NCBI RefSeq assembly: GCF_036894955.1
Contig: NZ_CP145905.1
Span: forward strand, 441,501 to 505,500
Direction: 5' to 3'
Length of the DNA stretch: 64,000 nucleotides
Source: Paenibacillus sp. KS-LC4
GTDB taxonomy: Bacteria > Bacillota > Bacilli > Paenibacillales > Paenibacillaceae
Every line of letters begins with the position of its first letter. The first letter of the stretch is position 1. Below the pieces are notes generated by a model. That model was given only the letters and a program-made list of their open reading frames with translations, searched no databases and was not told the origin of the DNA. Both the position numbers and the translations under genes were made by a program. Of the stretch, positions 1 through 9,369 are shown one piece after another.

Positions 1-309
1 ATGGCGGCCAAGCAGCCGAAGCCGATTATAGACGGCGCCAATGTTTATTTTAACCATTTGAACCCAAGCAATAAGACAGTACGGCAGGAGACGATCCAGC
101 AGTTTCTGTACACGCTAGCAGAGAAAATAGACGAGCTGCCTAAGCCAGAGGCGGTTCGCGCAGAGCTGCGGGAAGTCGTTTCGCTTATTCAGCAGGAGGC
201 TCAGGCAGAGCGGCGAAATCCGACCCTTTTGCGTGCGCTTGCAGCGTATTTGAACAATGTCTTCGAGCTAAGGGCAGATGTGCGCCAGCTGAATCTCCTG
301 CTGTTCTGA
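1..309 (+). CDS. Hypothetical protein, probably C-terminal part of a gene cut by the window edge
   Basis: An open frame runs from the first base of the window to a TGA at 307-309 and encodes 102 residues. Base 1 happens to be an ATG, but nothing upstream is visible, so a ribosome site cannot be judged and the true start may lie outside. The protein is soluble, helix-rich and charged, with several Glu/Lys/Arg heptad-like stretches and a hydrophobic end (NLLLF). I recognise no family. It is followed by 175 bp of AT-rich intergenic DNA before the chemoreceptor gene, so it is probably the last gene of an upstream unit. Confidence 0.55.
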   Translation: MAAKQPKPIIDGANVYFNHLNPSNKTVRQETIQQFLYTLAEKIDELPKPEAVRAELREVVSLIQQEAQAERRNPTLLRALAAYLNNVFELRADVRQLNLLLF

Positions 310-443
310 CCGTTTTCAATGGTGAAAGGATGGATTTAAACACATAAAACTATTTTTAACAACGATTGTAAAAATAGGCGGCAAATACAGCAGTAGAGTT
401 AGAAAATTTATTTTGTCGGCGTATTCACTCCCTCCCTAAGAAT

Positions 444-451
444 GTCGATAT
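444..451 (+). promoter_or_regulatory. Possible SigD-type -10 element of chemoreceptor gene
   Basis: GTCGATAT lies 34 bases before the start codon of the chemoreceptor and differs by one base from the flagellar/chemotaxis sigma-D -10 consensus GCCGATAT. The -35 position (TAAA expected about 15 bases upstream) is not matched well. The same octamer occurs before the second chemoreceptor at 16983-16990, which raises its credibility. Confidence 0.4.
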
Positions 452-484
452 ACATATCACATATATCTTGTGAGGAGTGAATTT

Positions 485-2185
485 ATGAGATTTAGCATTC
501 GATTCAAATTGCTAGCGGGTTTTATTTCGGTAGCATTACTGCTTGTTGCAACAGGGCTATTCGCTATACTTGCAATGAACGGGATGGGCGACAAAGCAAA
601 GGAAATGAATGAAAGATGGATGCCAAGCGTGGCGCTGCTAGGCATTATGAATGGGGATGTGTCTGACATTGAGCGTCTTGCCTTAAACATCATCGTAGAA
701 GAGGACGCAGATGAGCTCGACAAAATGAACACGGCATTGAATGAACTGCAAGATAAAATTAAAACTGAACGGGAGCAATTAGCAGCGCTGACCCAAACGG
801 AAGAAGAAAAGGCGCTATTGGATGAATTCGGGAAAAGCTTGGATCTTTATCTAGCCAAAATGCCCGAGTTTGTTGCATACGGAAAAGAAAATAACTTTGC
901 TAGAGCGAGTGAGCTGCATACGGCAGCCTATCCGCTTTGGTATACAGCTAATGATAATATTACCAAAATGATCAATCTGGGAATAGAAGGTTCGAAAAAT
1001 GCTGCGGATCAGTCGGTCGACTTGGCTGTGTCAAGCACAAATACCATTATTGCTGTAGTCATCGTAGCTGTAATACTGGCGCTTGCTATTGCAATCATTA
1101 TTGCACAGATGGTATCCAAGTCTGTGCAAAAGGTAAGCAGAGCAGCAGAGCAAATTGCTCAAGGCGATTTGACTGGGGAGACAATCGTTGTTAAAAACCG
1201 TGATGAGATCGGCGATTTGGCTAAATCCTTTAATGCCATGACCCATAGCTTGCGCGAGGTTATTCATTCCGTTTCGATGACCTCCTCGCTTGTTGCCGCC
1301 TCCTCTGAGGAGCTGATGGCAAGCGCTGACCAGAACAGCAAGGCGTCGGAGCAAATTTCCGAGACGGTCGAGGAGCTGGCTGTCGGGACAAACGAGCAGG
1401 TCGAGATGGTGAAGCGCTCCTCTCAAGCTATCGACGAAATGTCGATTGGCGTCGAGCAGATCGCCTTGCGTGCGCAAAGCGTATCCACATCGGCGCTCGA
1501 TGCGGCGACTCAATCGTCAGAGGGTAATCGGACGATTCAACAGGCCGTTGTGCAAATGGACTCCATTCAGCGCTCGATCTCCTCACTTGCTGAGCTGGTT
1601 ACTGGACTTGGCGAGCGTTCGGATGAGATTGGCAAAATTACCGATGTCATTACGGCTATTGCTACGCAAACCAATTTGCTGGCTCTAAATGCGGCAATTG
1701 AGGCGGCAAGAGCAGGCGATCACGGTCGCGGTTTTGCGGTTGTAGCGGATGAGGTCCGCAAGCTAGCCGAGCAATCCTCCGCTTCGGCTATGCAAATTAC
1801 CGGATTGGTTAGCGTGATTCAGAAGGATACAATTAACGCAGTCCAAGCCGTGACAATGAATAAACAAGAGGTATCGCAGGGCATCTCCGTTGTGACAAAT
1901 GCTGGAGAAGCGTTCGAGCAAATTTTAGAGGCTGTTAACAAGGTAGCTGGCGAAATTCAAGAGGTTTCGGCTAGCGCGGAGCAAATGGCAGCAAGCACGG
2001 ATGAGGTTGTCGGCTTCGTGAAGCAGATCTCCCACATTGCGGAGGAAGCTTCGGGCGGCGCGCATAATGTGTCAGCAGCGACACAGGAGCAGCTTGCTTC
2101 GATGGAGGAAATAGCTTCCTCGGCAGCATCGTTGTCCAGCATGGCAGAGGAGCTTCAGGATAAGATCAGCAGATTCAAAGTTTAA
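485..2185 (+). CDS. Transmembrane methyl-accepting chemotaxis protein
   Basis: A 566-residue chemoreceptor that should convert an external stimulus into CheA kinase control. Order of parts: N-terminal transmembrane helix (about residues 8-30), an extracellular helical sensor of about 150 residues resembling a four-helix-bundle (4HB) domain, a second transmembrane helix (about 182-205), a HAMP linker (about 207-260) and a long cytoplasmic signalling coiled coil. The hairpin tip is the conserved [17 protein letters not shown] followed by [16 protein letters not shown] (about residues 394-430). There is no C-terminal CheR-docking pentapeptide. A GTG at 470 is in frame, but ATG 485 is preferred because GGAG (473-476) sits eight bases before it. 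It appears monocistronic, with a terminator at 2221-2264. The ligand cannot be deduced. Confidence 0.93.
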   Translation: MRFSIRFKLLAGFISVALLLVATGLFAILAMNGMGDKAKEMNERWMPSVALLGIMNGDVSDIERLALNIIVEEDADELDKMNTALNELQDKIKTEREQLAALTQTEEEKALLDEFGKSLDLYLAKMPEFVAYGKENNFARASELHTAAYPLWYTANDNITKMINLGIEGSKNAADQSVDLAVSSTNTIIAVVIVAVILALAIAIIIAQMVSKSVQKVSRAAEQIAQGDLTGETIVVKNRDEIGDLAKSFNAMTHSLREVIHSVSMTSSLVAASSEELMASADQNSKASEQISETVEELAVGTNEQVEMVKRSSQAIDEMSIGVEQIALRAQSVSTSALDAATQSSEGNRTIQQAVVQMDSIQRSISSLAELVTGLGERSDEIGKITDVITAIATQTNLLALNAAIEAARAGDHGRGFAVVADEVRKLAEQSSASAMQITGLVSVIQKDTINAVQAVTMNKQEVSQGISVVTNAGEAFEQILEAVNKVAGEIQEVSASAEQMAASTDEVVGFVKQISHIAEEASGGAHNVSAATQEQLASMEEIASSAASLSSMAEELQDKISRFKV

Positions 2186-2220
2186 GCAAGTAACGCTCCT
2201 AAGCGTTATTTGAAATAATA

Positions 2221-2264
2221 GCAAAGAGACAGCACCCGTTCATATAAGGGTGCTGTCTCTTTGC
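2221..2264. terminator. Bidirectional intrinsic terminator
   Basis: A perfect 17-bp stem (2221-2237 and 2248-2264) with a 10-base loop lies between the convergent chemoreceptor and AraC genes. The last base of the stem is the last base of the AraC stop codon, so the hairpin abuts that gene directly. No long T-run follows on the + side. Confidence 0.8.
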
Positions 2265-3064
2265 TATTTGCGAACGTATTCCTGCGGCGTGACGCCGATA
2301 ACGGCTTTAAAATCCTTAATAAAATGCGACTGGTCGTGGTAGCCAAGCTCAAGCGACAGCTGCGTCCAGTCGTGGCTGGGATTGCGATCCAGCATTTCAG
2401 CGGCATTTTGCAGCCGATACAGCTGAATGACCCATTTAGGCGAAACGCCGACATATTGGTCGAATAGACGCTGCAGCGATCTTTTGTTGATATGAAAAAC
2501 CGTACACAGTTGGTCAACCTTCGTAGCGTCGCGCTGTGCTATAATCCAATCGACCATTTGATTAATGAGCGTGACCGATTCATCCTGCACGGGCAGCTTC
2601 GGTTTAATGATACGCTCGGCGAGTTCGACCATTGCTGCTCCCCCTTCCTGTGACAGCAGCAGTTCCTCCATGGCTGCACCATCGACATCGAAGATTTCAC
2701 GAATGTCCAGCGGGCTGCCAGCTAGAGAGGACACCGGCTGCTGTATAAAAGGGTAGAAGCCGCCAGGGCGAAATTTTGCCCCGAAGACGCAGCCTTTGCC
2801 TTTTACAAGATAACTATACTTCTGCTTGGCTGCGCCGAAAATACCGCTTCTTCCCTGCTGAATAATAAGGTTCACGCAAGGGTTAGGCACAACCTCCTGC
2901 AAATACTGCTTTTGCTCAGACAAGTCCCAGCTGACGATCCAGAAATGCTTGACGAAAAAGGCGATATCCTCGGAAGGCGCGTAACGCGTAAGCTGAAAAT
3001 TTTTCTCCCCTTCCTGCAAATGCAGGAGGCCCATGCTTGGTCGATGCCCGTGTGTGCTCATCAT
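2264..3064 (-). CDS. AraC family transcriptional regulator (DUF6597-type N-terminus)
   Basis: A 266-residue regulator. The N-terminal part (about 20-150) matches the pattern of the DUF6597-like sensor found in AraC proteins without a cupin, including a VVPNPCVNLI and FRPGGFYPF pattern. The C-terminal double helix-turn-helix (about 165-263) includes FHINKRSLQRLFDQYVG and the second helix region GYHDQSHFIKDFK ending GVTPQEYVR. The start is one of two adjacent ATG codons with GGAGG seven bases upstream. It diverges from the SRPBCC gene at 3209, the usual arrangement for local control, so that gene is the most likely target. The effector is unknown. Confidence 0.9.
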   Translation of the reverse strand: MMSTHGHRPSMGLLHLQEGEKNFQLTRYAPSEDIAFFVKHFWIVSWDLSEQKQYLQEVVPNPCVNLIIQQGRSGIFGAAKQKYSYLVKGKGCVFGAKFRPGGFYPFIQQPVSSLAGSPLDIREIFDVDGAAMEELLLSQEGGAAMVELAERIIKPKLPVQDESVTLINQMVDWIIAQRDATKVDQLCTVFHINKRSLQRLFDQYVGVSPKWVIQLYRLQNAAEMLDRNPSHDWTQLSLELGYHDQSHFIKDFKAVIGVTPQEYVRK

Positions 3065-3208
3065 CCATTCCTCCGCCGTTCATTGTCATTGTCGCGTTTT
3101 TACAATACATGCTCCTGCTTGAACATTATAATAATTTTAACACAGCCAAGCATACTAGCGAGATAAGGGGAATCGGCTTTTGCCATCCTTTAAAGAAGGA
3201 GTGTAGGT

Positions 3209-3658
3209 ATGGATCTGAGATATGATTTTTATGTTAATGCCGAGCCGGAGGCTGTATGGAATGCGTTCATGAAGCCGGAAAACACGCGCAAAATCTTTTT
3301 TGGCAGCACGCTGCATTCGACGTTTGAGCCTGGCGCCCGTTATGAATACAGGGGGCCGAATGAAAAGGGCGAAGAGGTTGTCCATGTATACGGAACGGTG
3401 CTGGAATATAAGCCGAATGAGCTATTCAGCTGTACGGAGCATCCGGGGCCCTCTTATCGTGACAATCATGCGGAGCTGGAGACGCGTCTTACCCTGTCGC
3501 TCGAGAAGGTCGGCGGCTGCACGAGGCTGACGCTGGTGAATGATAAGTGGCCAGCCGACCACCCGTCGTATGAAAATACGAAGGCGAGCTGGTGGATGAT
3601 TCTCAGCAATATTAAGACGCTGGCGGAGACGGGCAAGACGCTTGATTTTGGCTGGTAG
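3209..3658 (+). CDS. SRPBCC / AHSA1-family protein
   Basis: A 149-residue protein of the START/Bet v1-like helix-grip fold, AHSA1 (activator of Hsp90 ATPase homologue) subgroup. Family features visible are the N-terminal strand YDFYVNAEPEAVWNAFM, the central GARYEYRG and VLEYKPNELFSCT strands, and a long C-terminal helix near WWMILSNIKTLAETGK. Such small bacterial proteins bind hydrophobic ligands or act as accessory proteins; no catalytic site is seen. AAGGAG precedes ATG 3209 at good distance. The 144-bp gap to the divergent AraC gene should hold both promoters. Confidence 0.85.
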   Translation: MDLRYDFYVNAEPEAVWNAFMKPENTRKIFFGSTLHSTFEPGARYEYRGPNEKGEEVVHVYGTVLEYKPNELFSCTEHPGPSYRDNHAELETRLTLSLEKVGGCTRLTLVNDKWPADHPSYENTKASWWMILSNIKTLAETGKTLDFGW

Positions 3659-3698
3659 GCGCACAAGCGCAACGGGATAGAGAACTAGAGTAGTGGGA

Positions 3699-3730
3699 GA
3701 ACCAGAGCCGTAGGCGGCTTTGGTTCTTTA
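3699..3730. terminator. Intrinsic terminator between convergent genes
   Basis: Stem 3700-3709 with 3716-3725 (one G-T pair), short loop, followed by CTTTATGTTTT. It serves the SRPBCC gene on + and may also stop the MFS gene on -. Confidence 0.6.
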
Positions 3731-3738
3731 TGTTTTCA

Positions 3739-5106
3739 TTAGTCCGCTGCTGGCTCGCTTCCGAGCGGCTGCTGCCTTTTCTGCTGCTTATGCAAAAGCG
3801 GCCTGACCACATACCAGAAATAGAGGGCGCTAATAAGCATAACGATAGCGGTAATAAGAAAAGGGAGCTGGATATTGTTGTGCTCCAGCATTAATCCTGT
3901 CGCATAGGCAGCCGCCGCTCCGCCTATACTGCGAAACAGAGAGCGCAGACCAGCAAAGCTGTTGCGGTCCTCGTCCGGGAGCGACGACATTGTGTTGCTG
4001 TCAATCAGCGTATTAAGGAAGGCGAACAGCCCGCCTCGCAGCAGCAGAGCGCCAGCAAACAGGCTAACGGAGCTCGTTGCGGACAGCACCGCTGCACTTA
4101 TAATAGTAAGTGCGAACAGCAGCATATACGTTTTCACCTCGCCGAGCCTCGACAAGATAGAGGGCACGAGCAAGGTGCCGATGAATAAGAAGGAATAATG
4201 GGCTGCGAGCAGCGACGATACCGCTTCATTTTCCCAATTGAGCTGGTACTTTACGATCACGTTCAGGAAGGGCATGGTTAAAGCGCCAGCGATGCCGGTT
4301 ATGAAAATAAACCCGGACAGCAGCCAAACCTGCTTCGTTGGCCATATTGGAGCGAATAAGCGAATGAATTTACGCGAAGCGGATTTTCCCGCCACTGTCA
4401 CTGCCGCCTGATTCACGCGACCGGCTCCCGTTTTCCTAGCCTTCGTTGCCGCTGTCGGCCGAACCTCTACGGGGTGGTGCGCCTCCTGCGTTTGCTGCTT
4501 CACCGCAGCGTGGAGGTCAGAAGGCAGCTTCCAGCCGCGAATGATCGCAAGCAGCAGCATGAATATTGCCGCCAGCCACAGCTGCGGCTTAAAGCTGTCT
4601 TCAGGCGTGCCGAGCCAGCGGGGCATATACCCGCCAAGCAGCGTACCGCCAATGTTAAAGAACATAAATACAGCAAAAAACAGGCTGTAAGCCTGCGTTT
4701 CCGATTCCCGTGACCGATTATATTGAAACAACAGCTGGGTTTCTGTTGCGACAATGAACACGATGCCGCAGGACAGCATAACCTGAGCGCAATAATATAG
4801 AAGCAAGTGATCGCTCACTGCAAACAGCGCAAAGCTGCCGGACATTAAGCTGATGCCAATGACCATAATGCGTTTTCGCCCCAGACGCCCTGCAAGCATG
4901 CTGGCAGGAATGCCGACGGCTCCCCCCATTAAGGTGCTTACTGATGTCAGGTGTCCGATTGCTTCTTCATTTACGCCGTTGGACAAAAAATATAAATTCA
5001 GCACAAGGCTAGACAGCCCCATCGTCATTCCAAAGCATATTTCGCTAAAAATCAGCCATTTTGCAGCAGGAGCAAGCTGTTTAATGGCCTTGCCATATCC
5101 AAACAT
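3739..5106 (-). CDS. Major facilitator superfamily transporter
   Basis: A 455-residue membrane protein with about twelve hydrophobic helices in two halves joined by a charged cytoplasmic loop (about 200-245). The loop after helix 2 contains AGRLGRKR, the classic MFS GxxxDRxGR-type motif, and a related LSRLGEVK sits in the second half. The substrate is not clear; it looks like a drug or metabolite exporter of the DHA type. A TTG at 5118 would add four residues; ATG 5106 with GGGGA six bases upstream is preferred. It diverges from the CcdC-like gene. Confidence 0.85.
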   Translation of the reverse strand: MFGYGKAIKQLAPAAKWLIFSEICFGMTMGLSSLVLNLYFLSNGVNEEAIGHLTSVSTLMGGAVGIPASMLAGRLGRKRIMVIGISLMSGSFALFAVSDHLLLYYCAQVMLSCGIVFIVATETQLLFQYNRSRESETQAYSLFFAVFMFFNIGGTLLGGYMPRWLGTPEDSFKPQLWLAAIFMLLLAIIRGWKLPSDLHAAVKQQTQEAHHPVEVRPTAATKARKTGAGRVNQAAVTVAGKSASRKFIRLFAPIWPTKQVWLLSGFIFITGIAGALTMPFLNVIVKYQLNWENEAVSSLLAAHYSFLFIGTLLVPSILSRLGEVKTYMLLFALTIISAAVLSATSSVSLFAGALLLRGGLFAFLNTLIDSNTMSSLPDEDRNSFAGLRSLFRSIGGAAAAYATGLMLEHNNIQLPFLITAIVMLISALYFWYVVRPLLHKQQKRQQPLGSEPAAD

Positions 5107-5278
5107 AACGTTCCCCAATCTGAAGTTGTACCGTATTTTCGTTAAACGATTCTACTGCTTCCCATGTGACATTTTAATATCCATGAAGTATAACATGAGT
5201 GGTTAGGAGCGTATAGAAGTATAACCGATGAACGATTATAATATATTTATCCATTCTACTTAAGAAAGTGGTGTGAGC

Positions 5279-5749
5279 ATGAACAGCTCTGTGTACGTAG
5301 TCATTATTTTAATCGCCGGACTGATTTTATGGAGGAGAATGCGCAGCTTCTATCGTCCGATTCGCGGCAGCGGCGTCCGATTGCTGCTTCCCGTGCTTTT
5401 CATGCTGCCAGGCATAATGCTTTTCTTTAATCCCCGCATTCATGCACCGCTGCTGGAATGGGTTATCGCTGTTGTGATTGGCTTAGCGCTGTCGATACCG
5501 CTCATCTGGACGACTAATTATGAGGTGCGCGAGGATCAGCAAATTTATGCGAAAAAGAATAGGGGCTTCATCGTCGCGTTTCTAGCGATTTTGGGCATTC
5601 GCCTGCTGCTGCGAAATTACGTTTCAATGCTTGAGCCGGAAACGTTCGCGGCCTTGTTTATGGTGATCGCCTTTTCCTATGTGATTCCGTGGCGCGTCAT
5701 GTCTTATCTTAAATTCAGAAAGCTCGCCAGAGGACGGCTTGTCGCATAA
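5279..5749 (+). CDS. CcdC / YneJ-like integral membrane protein
   Basis: A 156-residue protein with four to five hydrophobic segments separated by short basic loops, including the opening helix VYVVIILIAGLILWRRM, then PGIMLFFNPRIHAP and TTNYEVREDQQIYAKKNRGF. This pattern recalls the CcdC family (DUF1453), named for B. subtilis CcdC, encoded next to cytochrome c maturation genes; a direct biochemical role is not established. An in-frame GTG (5273) precedes the chosen ATG at 5279. No cytochrome c maturation gene is adjacent, so this is an isolated family member. Confidence 0.75.
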   Translation: MNSSVYVVIILIAGLILWRRMRSFYRPIRGSGVRLLLPVLFMLPGIMLFFNPRIHAPLLEWVIAVVIGLALSIPLIWTTNYEVREDQQIYAKKNRGFIVAFLAILGIRLLLRNYVSMLEPETFAALFMVIAFSYVIPWRVMSYLKFRKLARGRLVA

Positions 5750-5779
5750 TCTTCTGATGTATACAAGTAATAAGCAAGG

Positions 5780-5815
5780 CAGTTGGACCTTTAGGAGGTC
5801 TGATTGTCTTTTTTC
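5780..5815 (+). terminator. Intrinsic terminator
   Basis: An 11-bp stem with three G-T pairs (5780-5790 with 5796-5806), 5-base loop, then TCTTTTTT. It ends the CcdC-like transcript just before the nik promoter. Confidence 0.75.
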
Positions 5816-5837
5816 ACTTTATTCACAAGGAAGCGCA

Positions 5838-5884
5838 TTGACAGCTTATCTGCTTTTCTCTATTATTAGTGAGAATCATTATTA
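5838..5884 (+). promoter_or_regulatory. Sigma-A promoter with overlapping Fur-type box
   Basis: TTGACA (5838-5843), a 17-base spacer and TATTAT (5861-5866) make an almost ideal housekeeping promoter. Immediately downstream, 5870-5884 reads TGAGAATCATTATTA, which matches the 7-1-7 Fur box TGATAATNATTATCA at 12 of 14 defined positions and covers the expected transcription start. A metalloregulator of the Fur family bound there would block initiation. The closest match is Fur rather than the Zur or PerR variants, but this is a judgement from consensus only. Confidence 0.7.
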
Positions 5885-5911
5885 CTGAGCTGAAATGGAG
5901 ATAACGACAAC

Positions 5912-7552
5912 ATGATTAGAACAACCAAGAAAACGCTGCTATCTATTGCAGCTATGATTTTCCTTGTATCAACCGTGCTGATGGCATGTGCGAAGCAGGA
6001 AGCGTCTCCAAGCGCTAGCAATGGAACTGCTGACAACGCAGCAGTCGCAGCAGAGAAGGCCATTACGCTATCTTGGCCGCGCGATATTGGAACGATGAAT
6101 CCTCATACCTATAACCCTTCACAGCTATTTGCCCAATCCATGATTTATGAGCCATTGGTCAGCTATAAGGCAGGAGGCAAGCTTGAGCCGATGCTGGCTG
6201 AATCATGGACCATTTCGGAGGATGGCAAGGAATATACGTTCAAGCTTCGTCAAAATGTAAAATTTTCCGACGGTACATCTTTTAATGCAGCAATCGTGAA
6301 GAAAAATTTTGATTCCGTTATGAAAAACTCGAATTTGCACAGCTGGCTTGGCGTTATCAACGTTTTGGACAAGACGGAGGCTATTGATGAATACACCTTC
6401 AAAATGACGCTAAAGCAAGCGTATTATCCAGCTATTCAGGATCTTGCGGTCGTTCGCCCCGTTCGTTTCTTGGGTGAAGCCGGTTTTCCTGATGATGGAG
6501 ATACTTCTAAAGGAATTAAGAAGCCTGTTGGAACAGGACCGTGGTTGCTGGCTGAATATAAGAAGGACGAATATGCCGTATTTACGCGCAATCCGAATTA
6601 CTGGGGCGAAAGTCCAAAAATTGATAAAATCACTGTCAAAATCATTCCTGATCCAGAAACACGCGTATTGGCATTTGAAAAAGGCGAGCTTGATTTGATT
6701 TATGGAGAAGGTGTCATCAGCATGGATGCCTTCCAGCAATTGAGAGAATCCGGCAAGTATACTACTCAATTGTCCGAGCCGGTCGCAACAAGAAGCCTGC
6801 TGCTGAATACAACCAATGACAAGCTGTCCGATTTGCGGGTGCGTCTGGCGCTTCAATCTGGCTTTAACAAGCAGGCGATGGTTGAAGGAATTACGCTCGG
6901 CCTAGAAGAGAAGGCGGATACGATTTTGTCCAAAAACTTCCCTTACACGGATATCGACGTACAGCCTGTCGCATACAATACGGATCAAGCGGCTGCTTAT
7001 CTGGATGAAGCGGGCTGGAAGCTTCCTGCCGGCAAAGCGGTCCGCGAGAAGGATGGACAGGCATTAGAGCTGGAATTAATTTTTGATAAGACCGATCCGA
7101 TTCAAAAAGCGATGGCTGAAACGATGCAAGCCGAATGGAGCGCGATTGGCGTTAAGCTGAATATAACGGGCCTTGAGCTCACGACGCAAATAGAGCGCCG
7201 GAAAGCGGGCAATTATGACCTTGATTTCTGGAGTAACTATGGAGCGCCTTATGATCCGCATTCCTTCATTAATGTTGTAGCAGAGAAAGGCTGGGGCGTT
7301 GCGGAAGCCAATGCCGGCTTGCCAATGAAGCAAGAGCTCGATCAGCAAATTCATGAGGTGCTTTCCTCAACGGATGAGACGAAGCGCCAGCAGCTTTACA
7401 GCTCGATTTTGCTGACTTTGCAGGAGCAATCGGCGATTGTGCCCATTTCCTATATTAAGAAAACAGTAGTATTCCAAAACAAGGTGACGGACTTTGCGTT
7501 CCCTGCGAACCGAGACGAAAATCCTTTTGAAGGAATAAACATCAGCCAGTAG
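5912..7552 (+). CDS. nikA: Nickel/peptide-type ABC transporter substrate-binding lipoprotein (NikA-like)
   Basis: A 546-residue family-5 extracellular solute-binding protein. A lipoprotein signal peptide ends in LMAC, making Cys26 the lipidated residue, followed by a Ser/Ala-rich linker. The mature part shows the family signature around IYEPLVSYKAGGKLEPMLAE, GTGPWLLAEY and FTRNPNYWGE. The opening WPRDIGTMNPHTYNPSQ is close to NikA-type binders rather than OppA. The partners downstream are all NikBCDE-like. ATG 5912 has GGAG 11 bases upstream. Ligand could be nickel, a nickel-chelate or a metallophore; the Fur-type box upstream favours a metal-linked role. Confidence 0.85.
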   Translation: MIRTTKKTLLSIAAMIFLVSTVLMACAKQEASPSASNGTADNAAVAAEKAITLSWPRDIGTMNPHTYNPSQLFAQSMIYEPLVSYKAGGKLEPMLAESWTISEDGKEYTFKLRQNVKFSDGTSFNAAIVKKNFDSVMKNSNLHSWLGVINVLDKTEAIDEYTFKMTLKQAYYPAIQDLAVVRPVRFLGEAGFPDDGDTSKGIKKPVGTGPWLLAEYKKDEYAVFTRNPNYWGESPKIDKITVKIIPDPETRVLAFEKGELDLIYGEGVISMDAFQQLRESGKYTTQLSEPVATRSLLLNTTNDKLSDLRVRLALQSGFNKQAMVEGITLGLEEKADTILSKNFPYTDIDVQPVAYNTDQAAAYLDEAGWKLPAGKAVREKDGQALELELIFDKTDPIQKAMAETMQAEWSAIGVKLNITGLELTTQIERRKAGNYDLDFWSNYGAPYDPHSFINVVAEKGWGVAEANAGLPMKQELDQQIHEVLSSTDETKRQQLYSSILLTLQEQSAIVPISYIKKTVVFQNKVTDFAFPANRDENPFEGINISQ

Positions 7553-7577
7553 CAAGCAGCCAGCAGGGAGGCAATCC

Positions 7578-8522
7578 ATGATTAGCTATATCGGGAAGCG
7601 ATTGCTCGCAATTGTTCCCATTATTCTTTTTGCCATTCTAATAACATTCGTGCTCATTCATGTTTCGCCTGTAGATCCAGCGGAAGCCTATTTAACTGCG
7701 GCCCACATTCATCCGACGGAGGAGCTGTTGGCTGAGAAGAGGCATGAATTCGGGCTGGATCAGCCGCTGCTTGTGCAATATTGGCATACGGTCGTCAAGA
7801 TGGCACAGCTTGATTTTGGACTATCCTTTATGACCAATGAGCCGGTATGGGAGGATGTGGTGTCGAAAATGCCCGCGACGGTGCAGCTCGCCGTCAGCAG
7901 CATTTTGTTTGGGATGCTCGTCAGCATCCCGCTCGGCTTTTTATCGGCCATTTATAAAAACAGCGTGATTGATTATTTTAGTAGAGGGCTTTCCTATTTC
8001 GGAGCGTCCATCCCGCAGTTTTGGCTCGGTTATTTATTGATGTTCTTTTTCGCTGTTAAGCTGGATTTGCTTCCCGTAGAAGGCAAGGGCTCTTGGGACA
8101 ATCTCGTGCTCCCGACGCTCACGCTGTCACTTGCTCTTATCGCTATTTATACCCGGCTGCTGCGTGCGAGTGTGCTGGAGCAATTGCAGGAATCGTATGT
8201 GATCTATGCGAAGACGCGTGGAATCAAACAGCGGATTATTATGCTCAAGCATGTGCTGAAAATAGCGATTTCGCCCGTCATTACCGGACTTGGCATGAAC
8301 TTTGGCAAATTGCTGACCGGGACGATTATCGTGGAGCAGGTCTTTTCCTGGCCGGGATTTGGACGTTATTTTGTCGATGCGATTTTCAATCGGGATATTC
8401 CGGTCATTCAGTGCTATGTGTTCCTAGCGGCTTGCTTGTTCATTATTTGCAACCTAATCGTTGATTTGATACAGCTTTATATGGATCCTCGAATTTCTCT
8501 GAAAGGAAGAACCGACCAGTGA
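7578..8522 (+). CDS. nikB: Nickel/peptide ABC transporter permease (NikB-like)
   Basis: A 314-residue inner-membrane permease of the DppB/NikB type with six predicted helices. Seen are the N-terminal MISYIGKRLLAIVPIILF helix, the family region HEFGLDQPLLVQYW with LDFGLSF, and the ATPase-docking EAA-like loop near YVIYAKTRGIKQRIIMLKH. It ends with the typical MDPRISLKGR. GGGAGG stands before ATG 7578, 25 bases after nikA. Its stop codon overlaps the nikC start by four bases (GTGA), implying translational coupling. Confidence 0.88.
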   Translation: MISYIGKRLLAIVPIILFAILITFVLIHVSPVDPAEAYLTAAHIHPTEELLAEKRHEFGLDQPLLVQYWHTVVKMAQLDFGLSFMTNEPVWEDVVSKMPATVQLAVSSILFGMLVSIPLGFLSAIYKNSVIDYFSRGLSYFGASIPQFWLGYLLMFFFAVKLDLLPVEGKGSWDNLVLPTLTLSLALIAIYTRLLRASVLEQLQESYVIYAKTRGIKQRIIMLKHVLKIAISPVITGLGMNFGKLLTGTIIVEQVFSWPGFGRYFVDAIFNRDIPVIQCYVFLAACLFIICNLIVDLIQLYMDPRISLKGRTDQ

Positions 8523-9352
8523 TTGCGAGACTACGCACCTTCCTGAGGGGACAGAAAGCGATTGCCATCTGCACAGCCATTTTACTCGTTTTCGCAATGG
8601 TGACCCTTTTAGCTCCATGGATTTCGCCACATGATCCTATTAAAGTCAATTTGGCGCTTAAGCTGCAGCCGCCCTCGGCACAATATTGGCTCGGTACCGA
8701 CCATTTAGGACGCGACACTTTTTCGCGTCTGCTGCATGGCGCCCGGATTTCGCTTGGCCTCGCTTTCCTGATTTTCATTGCCTCTCTTGGGATTGGCTTA
8801 GTGATAGGAACCATCGCAGGGTACAGAGGGGGCTGGCTGGATGCTTGGCTCATGCGCTTTTGCGAAGCGGTCATGACGATTCCGAATCTCGTGCTCGTGC
8901 TAGGTATGGTCGGCATTTTTGGACCGGGGCTGCTGCAGGTTGTGCTCGCATTAATGCTGGTACAGTGGGTATATTACGCCCGCATGTTCCGCGGAATGGT
9001 TATCAGCTTGAAAGAACGCCAGTTTATTACTGCCGCTCGCATTAGCGGCTCCTCCGAGTGGAAGATTATTAGGAGGCATATTATTCCGAACGTGCTGCCG
9101 CCGATTTTGGTCATGGGAACGCTCGAAATGGGCTGGGCGATTATGGATATATCTGCCCTATCATTTCTAGGCCTAGGCATTCAGCCGCCGACACCGGAAT
9201 GGGGAGCAATGATTCATGAAGGCAAAGCCTTTATTCGCAGTCATCCGGAATTGATGTTATATCCGGGCTTAATGATTTTGTTCGTAGTCATTACATTCAA
9301 CGTATTAGGCGAGGCGTTGTCGGAGCGGTTTGGGGTAAAACGACGGATGTGA
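8519..9352 (+). CDS. nikC: Nickel/peptide ABC transporter permease (NikC-like)
   Basis: A 277-residue permease of the DppC/NikC type. Diagnostic segments are the N-terminal helix followed by WISPHDPIKVNLALKLQPPS, YWLGTDHLGRDTFSRLLHGA, and the EAA-like loop FITAARISGSSEWKIIRRH. It begins at GTG 8519 inside the nikB stop region and overlaps the following gene region in the same GTGA fashion. It should form the transmembrane heterodimer with NikB. Confidence 0.88.
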   Translation: MIARLRTFLRGQKAIAICTAILLVFAMVTLLAPWISPHDPIKVNLALKLQPPSAQYWLGTDHLGRDTFSRLLHGARISLGLAFLIFIASLGIGLVIGTIAGYRGGWLDAWLMRFCEAVMTIPNLVLVLGMVGIFGPGLLQVVLALMLVQWVYYARMFRGMVISLKERQFITAARISGSSEWKIIRRHIIPNVLPPILVMGTLEMGWAIMDISALSFLGLGIQPPTPEWGAMIHEGKAFIRSHPELMLYPGLMILFVVITFNVLGEALSERFGVKRRM

Positions 9353-9369
9353 ATAGAGGAATGAGACCC

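Noticed and set aside
1031-1513. Minus-strand 160-codon frame inside the first chemoreceptor gene
   Set aside because: Fully overlapped by a well-supported coding region on the other strand, with no recognisable domain.
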